The notes below the pieces were generated by a model that saw only the letters and a program-made list of their open reading frames with translations, was not told where the DNA came from and made no database searches. 64,000 bases of DNA, from contig QEYB01000448.1 in assembly GCA_017562135.1 (NCBI GenBank), positions 1,116,001 to 1,180,000 on the forward strand. The letters are read 5' to 3'. Positions 49,201 to 58,499 of this stretch are shown one piece after another (the first letter of the stretch is position 1; the number at the start of each line of letters is the position of its first letter). The position numbers and the translations under genes were made by a program. The stretch comes from Dipylidium caninum (taxonomy: Eukaryota; Platyhelminthes; Cestoda; Cyclophyllidea; Dipylidiidae).

Positions 49201-50747
49201 TTTTTCCGTCTCACTGCTCCACCTCTTCTAATGTAAATCACCACTTTTAAGTAGGCTTTCCAGTTGAACGGAGGTTAGGAGACCTCCTCAGGCGAGTAGG
49301 CTTGTTTACCAAACCCTCGCCTGTTTATTTTTACTGCGATTTTAGGCACGGCATTTGTCTCAGGCATTTCGAGTTATATCGCCACTCTCGTGTTGCATAA
49401 TTGTGTCACTGTTTGACGGTGGCACAAACTCTGGTGCAACTTCTTTCGCCAATTTGCCCACTGAGTGGAGTCTTATTTGTTTTCTCTCTCTCAAATCTGC
49501 CCGACATGAATGAGGCCAATGAAATTCGCCTTTTTCACCTCATAAAAGGCAAGACTGAGGCTGGTCCTTGTCATTCTAATTATTTCTCCCACTTCACTCT
49601 GCCGCCATTCATCACTGACTGACGCTACAGCTTTCAGGCATTTCCCTAAAGGTCACATCAAAGTTAATCACAGACAGGTTTGTCTGGCATATTAAAATTT
49701 TGACTAGGCAACACAACCTCGACGGGTTTCTTCGGCGTAGAAGGTGTTTCACAGTGTGTCTGGACTCGCAAATACCCGTCGATGTATGGAGTCTCGACTT
49801 TCCACGGGGATGGATTGAATGAAGCTGTCTGATGGATTTTATGTTATCCCAATGAACACTTGTATTCTTCCCCGGTTTTTACTCTTTTTTTCAGTCCTCA
49901 ATGTCTTTTGGTGCCATTTTTCTGTCATAATTTAACGCCGCCTATCATCCTCCTCTCACGTATAGCCACCAGATCAGCCAAGAAGATTAACTGTTTTACT
50001 AATTGGTTATTTAAAAAAAAGGGATACTTAAAACTTCCTGTGGTGCTAACACAGCCTTCCTGGGAAAGTGGACCGGAATAGCCCAGATTTTTTTCACTAT
50101 TAGCTTCATGCTCTTCAAGACGACTTGGAGTATTTTATGGAAAAAGCTCAAATTGTAATGTCGGTAATTGACTGCTATGGAGAGGGTTAAATCAGGCTTT
50201 TCCAACTTTTTAGCTCGGATTTACCAGAGTAATGATAATAATGATCCTTCTGGCAATCTTATTCGTCTGCATGGGAGCATTTCTCTGGTTCCGCCGTCGA
50301 GACGTCGCCTTTTCCGGGACGTCGTGTCTGAACAGACGCCTCCTGGACTCCTTCCGCCGTTGCTTCCGACATTCCCATCTTGGACCTACAAATGATTTGA
50401 AGATTAATCCCCTCATTCCCAACACTGTCTTTTTCGCCAGTGACGAACTTGCTGTCCCCAGGACAACCGCGGTCTCCTCGGCCTCTGCACATCCTGTGAT
50501 ACCACAAATAACTCATTTCAGTGGTGGGAAACGCTCGGAAGACCGGCTAGATTTACTGGAGAATGAATTTTTTGAGGATTCGGAGGCTTTTCTTGCCAAT
50601 CCAGCAAAGGAACTCCCGGCCAAGAAGGAGCAAGGTGTGTTTTCAGTCTCATTCGACCTACTCGAATAGCGTGCATTTAATGTGAACGCACTTATAATGT
50701 CCCACTTGTTTCTCTTCACAGGTCGCATGGACGATCTACTCTATTAG
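34222..50747 (+). CDS. Sortilin-type VPS10-domain receptor
   Basis: Type I receptor sorting cargo between Golgi, surface and endosomes. Sixteen exons: 34222-34359, 34392-34454, 34486-34553, 34585-34700, 34731-34912, 34951-35086, 35312-35595, 35863-35923, 37589-37947, 40522-40701, 43078-43498, 44848-44968, 45404-45478, 47873-48101, 50214-50634, 50722-50747. They join without frame breaks into 959 residues (human sortilin 831). Signal peptide at residues 1-24, then a ten-bladed VPS10 propeller with Asp-box turns (SEDGGRNW, SDDGGNSF, SIDGGYTW), the sortilin signature FLHVDEPGDTG, a Cys-rich 10CC module (NGCLLG, GYRKIPGDRC), one membrane helix (MIIMILLAILFVC) and a cytosolic tail of about 123 residues with acidic dileucine motifs, ending DDLLY. 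Intron 12 is GC-AG. Introns 1-5 are 30-38 nt; introns 8-11, 13 and 14 exceed 1 kb. A clear furin site was not seen. Confidence 0.93.
35924..37588. other. Sortilin intron 8
   Basis: A 1.67-kb intron, GT-AG, without recognisable embedded gene. It includes a TTG microsatellite at 36456-36480. Open frames here lack homology. Confidence 0.75.
36456..36480 (+). repeat. TTG trinucleotide microsatellite
   Basis: About eight TTG units lie inside sortilin intron 8; the minus strand encodes poly-Gln only by composition. Confidence 0.9.
37948..47872. other. Large sortilin introns 9-13
   Basis: Introns at 37948-40521, 40702-43077, 43499-44847, 44969-45403 and 45479-47872 make up most of this interval. 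I see no embedded gene. A frame around 39260-39372 in intron 9 has good composition but interrupts a region where exons 9 and 10 already align directly to sortilin, so it is not called. Short CT-rich and GTGAG repeats occur. Confidence 0.65.
48290..48430 (+). CDS. Possible alternative terminal exon of sortilin
   Basis: Within intron 14, a CAG acceptor at 48287-48289 is followed by a 46-codon frame ending in TAG. It is in the correct phase to follow exon 14 (both phase 0) in place of the transmembrane exon. The peptide has four cysteines; its core CPIGMLFDLKSGHAC resembles the second half of a chitin-binding peritrophin-A (CBM14) domain. An AATAAA lies at 48899-48904. If used, it would give a soluble receptor of about 857 residues. 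The open frame and phase are visible; usage and the domain resemblance are inference, and chance is a serious alternative. Confidence 0.25.
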   Translation, partial: KWFHHGYLCPIGMLFDLKSGHACSTDTNIGARSCALAFCIGQLEGK

Positions 50748-50858
50748 GCGTACGAAGTAAATGTATCATTAATGAAGTGGTTCCCATCTGCCCTCCCGCC
50801 CTTTTGATTCAGCATCGGCATCCCTTTTAAACACCAACTTTCCATACTGACAATATGA

Positions 50859-50864
50859 AATAAA
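50859..50864 (+). promoter_or_regulatory. Polyadenylation signal, sortilin gene
   Basis: AATAAA lies 112 bases after the sortilin stop codon and is the first canonical signal downstream. Confidence 0.65.
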
Positions 50865-50879
50865 CATATTGTAATCGAA

Positions 50880-52979
50880 AATTGATCCAACTCTCACTAA
50901 CGCTTTCACCAAATAGCATTAGGGTTCATTTTGCGTAGATTTGTGGGCCTAATAAATTGTCGAAAGTTCGCTGATAAGCCTAAAATTGCTTAGAAATGAA
51001 CAAAAAGAGAGAGGCAATTTTTGAGTCGGCTTGTCTTTTGCCTGGTTAGCAAAAAGGATAACCGCGTATTTGGTCATTGGACTAAATTGCCGCGTTGCAA
51101 TCGCCCTCGAGGTGAGGAAACGATGTAATGAAATAGACGAGTATTAACTTTTAGAGCCGAAGCAAGAGCCTAATTTTCCCATTTTGTTGATGACTCAACA
51201 TCGGCTACTGAAGCCGGGCTTTCAAGACATTGCAAACATAATTTTTACTTTTATTAGAATATTTCAGGTAACAGTGTAATGCTTTAGATTTGAGCGTTTG
51301 GGATTCTCAAGAACAATGACTTCTAAAAAATAAGTTAGTCGAATTGGACGTCGACTGACCTTTGTTAGGCAGAAGACGGAATTGGAGTGTTGCGTATGGT
51401 GGGCATCCTTCGTGCTGCTGTGCACTATTTTTTGCAAATACTAAGAGACCGCTAATGTCTACTTATTATTTTGGATGCATGAGTCTGACCTTCTTTGTAA
51501 CAAGGTGCGTGTTGTAGACTCACGAGTCTTCCTTTGACTTGATTGAAGGAGTAGTTTATGAACGTATCGAAAATGCCGACACAGGCCGGAGACCGAGCCA
51601 CAATCCATACACACGCCGAAGTGAATTGTGTGACGTGAGCAAAGTTTTAATAAGCAATGAAACGCTTCAATAAAAACCTCTTCGACAGAAACTGGACCAC
51701 TATTATTTGGCATCTGAGTTGGTTACGATCCGGGCGAAGGAAGCGTGATTCCTTCATGTTACGAGGGGAATGTGACAAAAAATACACTGTGAAGCTTTAA
51801 CTTCAATATCAGCTTAGAACAATATCTGCTTTTGTGCGCACCTATTTACCGATCCCTATCGTGGAAACACGACTTGTCATTTATGTTACCTCTCGGCTAA
51901 TTCGTCTCCGCACTGGTGGAAATATGCTAAAACTAGGATCATTAAGGTCAAACGTGCGTGCTACATTAATTAAACAAGCTGCGAATATAAATGTTGTCCT
52001 AGGCATTTCTTGCATTTAACCCCGAGGTAGCGGTTAGACACAGCATTAAAAATCAAAACGTAAGTCGCGTTATGCACCTTGCTTTTACGCTCGAGATGAA
52101 GGTGACTTAAAATCCTCTTATCATCATATAGATGACCTTAGAGATCCACATGTCCCCAAGACTATTCAACAAAATATATCAGTAAGGGTGACCCAAAAGA
52201 TTTTCGGAACGGTCCATACCAACTCAACATGCACGATAAAATCCCACAGGCAGGTTGTAGACTAATGGTTGGAATCAACTATTCATGTGCATCCCATTGG
52301 TTCGCTAATCAACAGAGACGTTATCGAGGAGAATGGAGCTGAATGCTTAGTAAAATTTCAGATATCGAGCTGATATTCAAATATGCTACCAAAGGGAATA
52401 ATAGAGTGAAAGAAAAGTAGGTGTAACCATTAAGTAGAGAGAAACGCAACTGGAAAGTCAACGAAGTGGAGTCTTCCGGTACCTCGCTAACAACTTGATT
52501 AGTTACTCGAAAGAGTAATTACTTATATCAAGACTAAAACGCTGTAGAAACACAAGGAGAAGTCGGGATGCCATACAGGAAAACTGCAGATGACTTCAAC
52601 AGGATGTTTCAAGATGGAGAGTTAGGACTAACTAAAAAACTCGAGAATACCATACAATCATCGGTAAGGTTTGCAACATTAAACAAAAATAGCAATACGG
52701 GTTAGGAAAGTCCTGATAGGGAGACGTTGTTATTGACTTAAAACTGGTAAAATATTCACCTGATGACTTAGATACGTATTCCTCTGTACTCCTTCCAAAA
52801 CTTAAAACGATACTGTTGTGCCAACAGGGAATTATTTCTAAGGTTGAACAATTCTCGCTTAGACAATTTGAGAGATCATTTGTACCTCGTAAGACAACAC
52901 AAATCCTACAAACTATGCTTTCACCAATTGTTTGACTAAGTCAATTTTGATTCGTGTGTGCCACACTTACTCGGAGCAG
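50880..52979. other. Intergenic stretch upstream of SEC61B
   Basis: AT-rich spacer. A minus-strand frame at 51459-51713 (84 residues, several Cys and His) and coding-like fragments around 52150-52400 are visible but match nothing I recognise and have no splice partners. The SEC61B promoter must lie at its right end. Confidence 0.45.
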
Positions 52980-53531
52980 ATGGTGAGTTGGCACTCTGTT
53001 GCCTTGTTGTTTGTATTCGTTGGCACACCTTTTAGGAAATGATTATATTAAGTCACAAATAGATTTTTATAAATGGTACCGCATGTTGTTTTCCGTTAGA
53101 ATCCTCACCAAATCGCTGTTTCTAAGGCCATTCAAACTGAGTTCACGAGATTGCCCCTGCCGCCCTCATTCCTTTTCAAACCTAGCACTTCTTTTACTTT
53201 CAACCAGGCAAACGGCGGAGGCACTAAGTCCTCTAATTCTGGAGGCGCTTCACGAGCAGGCGGAGCTGGAGTTCGCCAGAGGAGGGTAAGCCATTAACCC
53301 GCAAATTAATCCCCCTGGTCGTCCTTACGCTATATTTTTTTCTAGTCAACTGCAGCACCGACAAGGCGCCCACTCGCCTCGACTGCCCCTAAGAGCCCCG
53401 TATTTCTCTTTTACTCGGAAGATTCCCCTGGCATCAAGGTCGGCCCGGTTCCTGTTCTCGTTATGTGCCTCTGCTTTATCGTATCTGTCTTTTTACTCCA
53501 CTTCTGGGGAAAGTACACTCGTAGTGCCTAA
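52980..53531 (+). CDS. SEC61B: Sec61 translocon subunit beta
   Basis: Small tail-anchored subunit of the ER protein-conducting channel. Exons: 52980-52982 (the ATG alone, followed at once by GTGAGT), 53208-53285 and 53346-53531; 88 residues (human 96). The second exon encodes the flexible Gly/Ser/Arg-rich cytosolic segment ([22 protein letters not shown]). The third carries the family hallmark [18 protein letters not shown], the single C-terminal membrane helix [15 protein letters not shown] and the ending KYTRSA. The introns are 225 and 60 nt. The start exon is inferred: it gives the right phase, a consensus donor and a family-like N-terminus, but upstream transcript evidence is needed. The gene is convergent with SPC25 (188 bp between stops). 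Confidence 0.9.
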
Positions 53532-53719
53532 ACGTCGAGCTAGGCTTATCTACCGATGTACAAAAACCTCTTGACTGTTCTTTCTTATTTCTACTCTCAA
53601 TCATTATGTATGGTGATTGGGTTTCTTTTGTGTATTAGGAGTACTTTAAACAAGGTATGACACACGCGTGAGACCTTTGTCTCAGCTCTAATGTACAGGT
53701 TCTAATTACATATTTGGGG

Positions 53720-54489
53720 TTAGTTATTCTGTTTCTTTTTGTTGAGCAGCTGGAAGTATTTGACGAATCTGCTTCTCAGGACAAGTAAAAAACCGCGGAA
53801 GTCCCCGACCTCGTTGAAGTGATTAACCAGTTTGTCTATGTCGGCGACCGGGGGATTGCATTTGATCAGGTCCATCTTGGTAGAGTCGGCATTAGATCGC
53901 ATGATCACGTAACTTGGGAGATCGTAATCAAGCTCGCTGCAGCCACGCATTACGACCTGGATGTTGCCATGATTTTTGGTACGTCTTATTTCCAGGCCAA
54001 ACGTCCTTTCGTAAACAGATATACGGTCTTCCAGGCGCCGTATTTCTTCGTCCATGTCCGTCAGATTAGTGTCGACTGGGCATTGATGCATTTGCGCCTC
54101 TAGTTGTTCCTTGAGGGAGTTCTGAAAGGGAAGTGGTTAACTTAATAACGAGGAAAATTTGGCGATGAATTAGCAATGCATGGTGAGAGGTGGCCTTACG
54201 TTACGATCGCGTAGCTGTTGCAGCTCCACCGCATGAGATTCAACTTCCTTAGATTGCTTCTGGAGGCGAGTGATCCTACGATCGAGGGAAATCTCTTCTT
54301 CGTGCCAATTCTCCTTTTCAATGTCGACAGTCGTGTCATCCAGTCCCTTGCGTTTTCGTTGATAGTGCTATCCGTATCCTGTTGTTGTTCCAGGGTAATA
54401 AGACGTTGGAAACGACGCAAAACCGTGTCTGGTCCGTCAGGTATAATACCCAAGAGGAGGTTTGTCGTAGTTATGGTCTCTTCTGTCAT
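53720..54489 (-). CDS. SPC25: Kinetochore protein Spc25 (NDC80 complex)
   Basis: Spc25 pairs with Spc24 to anchor the NDC80 complex to the inner kinetochore. Two coding exons on the minus strand, 54200-54489 and 53720-54121, are separated by a 78-nt intron; about 230 residues (human 224). A charged coiled coil (HEEEISLDRRITRLQKQSKE, EEIRRLEDRIS) leads into the C-terminal RWD-like globular domain with the diagnostic VYERTFGLEIRR and the closing segment KLVNHFNEVGDFRGFL. Odd: the first exon is broken. The frame from the ATG at 54489 (MTEETITTTN) and the coiled-coil frame differ by one base around 54340. Either one G is missing in the GGG run or a 56-nt GT-AG intron joins them. Identity rests on the C-terminal domain. 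Confidence 0.8.
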
Positions 54490-54722
54490 CGCTTGCCAGA
54501 AACCTGCACATTACAAATGGATGAATATATAAATGAAATGTCTTTAGACCAGGTGTCTACGCAGACAGATAGAAGATAAGTAGTTTGTGGGCATTCGTGT
54601 TCATTGATTTCCTATAAGCAGTGTAGGATCGGAACGTCGAGGGGATGCGCGTGCGGGCGAGTGCCCAGGCCCTCAATCTGCGAGAATAATATATCATTTT
54701 AAACTTTTGAACCAGATATAAG

Positions 54723-55795
54723 ATGCCTTTGGCGATCGTGACAGTGGCTTCACTGTGTGAAAGTATGTGCCAACATTAATCGGACCAGTGGCACAGGCGG
54801 AAGGTGTAGAAGAACCAAAATTAATTTTACCATTGACACACGAAACCTACCATACGGCCGCGCAAAACCCTTCAGCCGAACATTCAATTGGTCTATTCAA
54901 AATTCTCTGTGCCTTTGCGAGTCATCGCATCTAGGTCATACATTATAACTATTATCAACAAAATTTGAGATAGTCATATATTCATCGCATAAGCTAGAAA
55001 CATGCATAAAATAATGACTGTTTTATTTAAGGCAATACTGCTCTGGACCTATGTGCATTAGGGTTTAACTATCACATCCAATCGATACCAAATATTTTCG
55101 CTTTCATATTTTTTTCTTTATTCCTTGTGTCACATAGAGGAACTAGTATACGCCATACTTCACACATAAACGCTCAAACATTTTAATTGAACGAGTTGCC
55201 TCTATGCTTTGCAAGCGTTTTATTAGTAAAATTGCGTGTACGTACCCTACGCTTCTATCGCCTAAAGTGAGCCATTAGTTTATTTTCCTTGTTAATAACG
55301 CCATCAATTAGCTACTTGATGGAAGTACCACCTACTTCATTGTTGGATATATTTGCTGCCTACTCGTTTCTTTTTGCGCCTTGGTGACGAGATTCAACTT
55401 CTTCCACATATGATAGTCATTGGAATGTTTTATTATTCAGATTTAACTGCAATCAAAGTGCTGCATAATCATCCACTTTAAATCAAAGCACCTTCTGCGA
55501 AAATCAAACCTTTATACCACTACAACCACGCGTTATCGTGTTACGCATTTGTCTTACTGTACTTGGTGAGACGGAGTGTTAGCAGTTAGCTCGTGACTTA
55601 CCGGTTAGAATCACCAAAATTTTGGGCGTTTGGAATTTACCTTAAACCTATGTTGTGGATTTTCCTCATTCAGATAAATACAAATACTTGTCAAGTGCTT
55701 CAGAGGTTACCATGGAGGCGATGAGTGACAGCAGGGTCGGTAGGGAAGAATTCATTAATGCTGTGCAACAGTGTCTGGCCCAAGAGTCCTTTTAA
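54723..55795 (+). CDS. Unidentified multi-exon gene (partial model)
   Basis: Coding-like exons with fitting phases but no family recognised. An ATG at 54723 opens 54723-54762 (MPLAIVTVASLCE), which joins a frame starting at 54789 (MAQAEGVEEPKLILPL, then THETYHTAAQNPSAEHS) through a 26-nt GT-AG gap; this frame meets a stop at 54932. A later exon ending at 55565 (PLQPRVIVLRICLTVL) matches in phase a terminal exon 55674-55795 (DKYKYLSSASEVTMEAMSD, then GREEFINAVQQCLAQESF and a stop). AATAAA follows at 56076. The link between the two halves is unresolved; they may be two genes. No signal peptide or membrane segment was seen. Divergent from SPC25. Confidence 0.3.
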
Positions 55796-56075
55796 TATGC
55801 GTGTATTGGAATTTGAACAAAACACTAACATCTTGCGTACACTTGTCGTATAAGTTGCAAAGTTAATAATCTTTTGACGGAGTGCAATTATTGTTTTAAT
55901 CCACACGGCTAACATTCCAGACTCCCGATGCATTCATAATTATAAGTTTTTACGTTGTTTTGTGTTAGCTTTACTTCCTCCGATTATATCAGCTAAGTAA
56001 CGGCCCCTTTGTTGTAGTTACGCATTTATTTCCATTGTAGTATTTTTTGCAAGGGAATATTTGAGAACGACGCAC

Positions 56076-56081
56076 AATAAA
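56076..56081 (+). promoter_or_regulatory. Candidate polyadenylation signal
   Basis: AATAAA on the plus strand lies 281 bases after the putative terminal exon ending at 55795 and supports a plus-strand gene ending here. Confidence 0.35.
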
Positions 56082-56262
56082 GCTGACCTCTTTTTACTCA
56101 ATTTTATTAACCTCTAAACATATAAATTTTTATCTTCTTAGTCTACTCGGTGATTGTATTCGGAATTTTTTCAATGAAAGGGATATGAAGAACATATAAA
56201 GTGAATAATTTTTATTAGCCAAAGGATATGCAAAACGCGAGAATAACAGCGCCTAGGAGATA

Positions 56263-57651
56263 ATGTCAGACATTCGCACGACCAGGAGAGTGGTCCTCGT
56301 AACTGCCTTCTACCTTTTCGTCGTCTGTTTTGAATTAACCAAGGCATGGTCTAATACAACCAAAACAAGGAATGATTTATCAGATGAATTGTATAGGCTT
56401 AAATGCAATGTCTCCTTTTTGGGGAATCCGATGAATCGTGCAAACTTTTCTTGCCACATTTCGACTACTCCACGCAGAAGTTTTGTTAGTCTGCCAAATT
56501 CTCTACCGCTCGGGGTTGTAGGGGGATGGGTCATCATAGACACCATCGATGCCAGTTTCAAATGGTCTCTTGTGAGTTAATGAGATCACTAATACCTCCC
56601 ACCAGGATATATCAAATTATCTTCGGGACCGTGCCAATACAACCCTGCCGATTCTTCTGTCCCCACCTATGATGATGACGATAATCGGCACTTTCCGTCA
56701 AAACACTTTTTTAAGAGTACACAAAGGTAAACAAAGAATTCATGTCAATGTGGGAGCCAGTGAAAAAACCGAACAATGTGTAGGGATGTGTTGTGGAGGT
56801 GGCAGACATCTTTAAGGGTAAACAAAAGTGACTAATTTGGGCATGGTCATAACAGTAAGTAGGTTATAAATCCATTGCCAAATGGTTGGAATCATGACTG
56901 AAAGAAATGGCGGTTTGACAATAGACTTAGGCTAGGTGGAGAAGGAACTTTGAGCAGGTCGGTTTGACCATCCTCCTCTCCCTGATACGTTCTCCACTCC
57001 AAAAGTGTCGTAGGCCCTGCATGCAGTGATTGCGCAGTATTTCAAGTGTTGCATTGAAAACCATGTATCCCAAATAAGTATTTTGAATTATTACAAATCG
57101 GTCCCTTTTAAGATTCTCAAGTTTGCACCTATCAAACGAAATAGACTTGCAAATGCCGCTGTGTAAATGCACACACAAAGCCAAGTGCCACCTTCATCCG
57201 TTCAGACCGCAATCGGTCAATGCCACATCAACCCTACGCTTCGATCATGTGAAGTGGGGTGGCCTGGTAAGATGCTAGTTGTTTAAACAATTTTGGGATT
57301 TGCTGCATTTACCGCGTTCAACAGTGGGCGCAACACAGAACAGTCGATTTCTCTCCAGTGGGACTTCTACCACGCAAATGGAACGGCGTAGTGGCAAACT
57401 TTTTCCTCCTGGTTTTCCCCCACCACTTGTGTTTCCATTATCACTGTGGGACTCCCCTTTGCGCAATGAGCTTGCTCAGGTCGTGGTTGAAAGCGTCCTA
57501 CCAGCATTTGAAGATAAACTTATTCGCAAAGTTTAACACTCGTCTTATTGAACCACCTGCTTTACGGGGGATGGCAATTTCACAAAATTTTTCAATATGT
57601 TGTTCTTTTTTGTCAAAATCTCGAGAAATAGAGCGGTGTTGGGGATTCTAA
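56263..57651 (+). CDS. Unidentified secreted or membrane protein (5' exons)
   Basis: The ATG at 56263 starts a 103-codon exon (to 56571) with basic residues then a hydrophobic stretch (VVLVTAFYLFVVCFEL), a likely signal peptide or anchor, followed by three N-glycosylation sequons (NTT, NVS, NFS) and two Cys. A 34-nt GT-AG intron joins 56606-56726 (another NTT), phase 1. Next candidate exons are 57145-57266 (Cys-rich, NAT sequon, FDHVKWGGL) and one starting at 57325 that stays open to 57651; phases agree throughout. Exon 57325 is open and protein-like in two frames, so its frame is uncertain. Later exons may include patches at 57.9-58.5 and 62.8-63.2 kb. I do not recognise the family. Confidence 0.4.
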
Positions 57652-57885
57652 TGAACTTTGGGTACTTTTCCACTGTTTAGGGAAATAGTCCGAATCCGAC
57701 GGTGATATCCTGTACATAACGCAATACATTGGAAGACGTTCTTCCACAGTGTACTCACTGCGCCAATAGATCAGTCAAGTAATTGTATTTACATTCAGTG
57801 ATTACATCCGAGTGATTATTGTAAGTGGAGTATAGTCCCATTCAATCTCCCCGACTTGAGGAACGTTAAGCATTTTCTAAGGTGA

Positions 57886-58050
57886 ATGTGCTTGTCAGTT
57901 CTGCCCGATTCCCTTGAAGTGGCTCCTCAATTCTGTAGCGAGGTGTCACGACTCGTCCTCATGTTGAGTGTAATGCTGATGGAAGCTTACGGACAAGTGC
58001 AACATTGGCAACGGTCCTCATTCATTTCACCCCGCTTAGCTTCACTGTGA
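57886..58050 (+). CDS. Coding-like patch, unknown
   Basis: A 54-codon frame without low-complexity bias (VLPDSLEVAPQFCSEVSR, MLMEAYGQVQHWQ). It may be an exon of the gene starting at 56263, or chance. Splice boundaries were not resolved. Confidence 0.2.
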   Translation: MCLSVLPDSLEVAPQFCSEVSRLVLMLSVMLMEAYGQVQHWQRSSFISPRLASL

Positions 58051-58263
58051 CGTTGAGGCTATGCAAGGCGGATACCAGCATTCCTTAATGGCGCCTAAAA
58101 TTACCACCTTCGTGAGCGAAGTGAGCTGTTGGCAGTCCGTTGAGTTCGCTGGAGGCGGATTCTATTCCCGCCTTTAGGACTCATATTATGCCACCTTGGC
58201 AGAGACAGTGGGGCCGTCGAGCCTCCTACAACAAAGTAAATTGCAATCTTATGACTGCTGACT

Positions 58264-58488
58264 TCGCGTGACCCACCCAAGTTGCCAATGCGGTTACGGA
58301 AGCCTTTGGAGTTGTTTCATGTGCATGGTGAAAATGGAGAACCAAAGTTGAAAATCGGGGGAAGAAATGCCTCATTCCCAGTTAGGTCGTCCTCCTATGA
58401 AAATGAGGCATCCGGTGTGTTTGGTGGTATCCTGACACACATTGGAGTGCATTTAGAGATGTGGTCAAACGCCACCCTCCCGTGGTAA
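58264..58488 (+). CDS. Coding-like patch with N-glycosylation sequons
   Basis: The frame reads LELFHVHGENGEPKLKIGG, an NAS sequon, a Gly-rich hydrophobic segment (GVFGGILTHIGVHLEMW) and an NAT sequon before a stop at 58486-58488. Its extracellular character is similar to the exons at 56.3-57.3 kb, so it could be a later or terminal exon of that gene. The upstream acceptor is unclear. Confidence 0.2.
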   Translation, partial: SRDPPKLPMRLRKPLELFHVHGENGEPKLKIGGRNASFPVRSSSYENEASGVFGGILTHIGVHLEMWSNATLPW

Positions 58489-58499
58489 CGTCAACTTAT

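Noticed and set aside
51459..51713. Cys/His-containing minus-strand ORF of 84 residues
   Set aside because: The residues do not form a recognisable zinc-finger spacing and there is no splice or transcript support.
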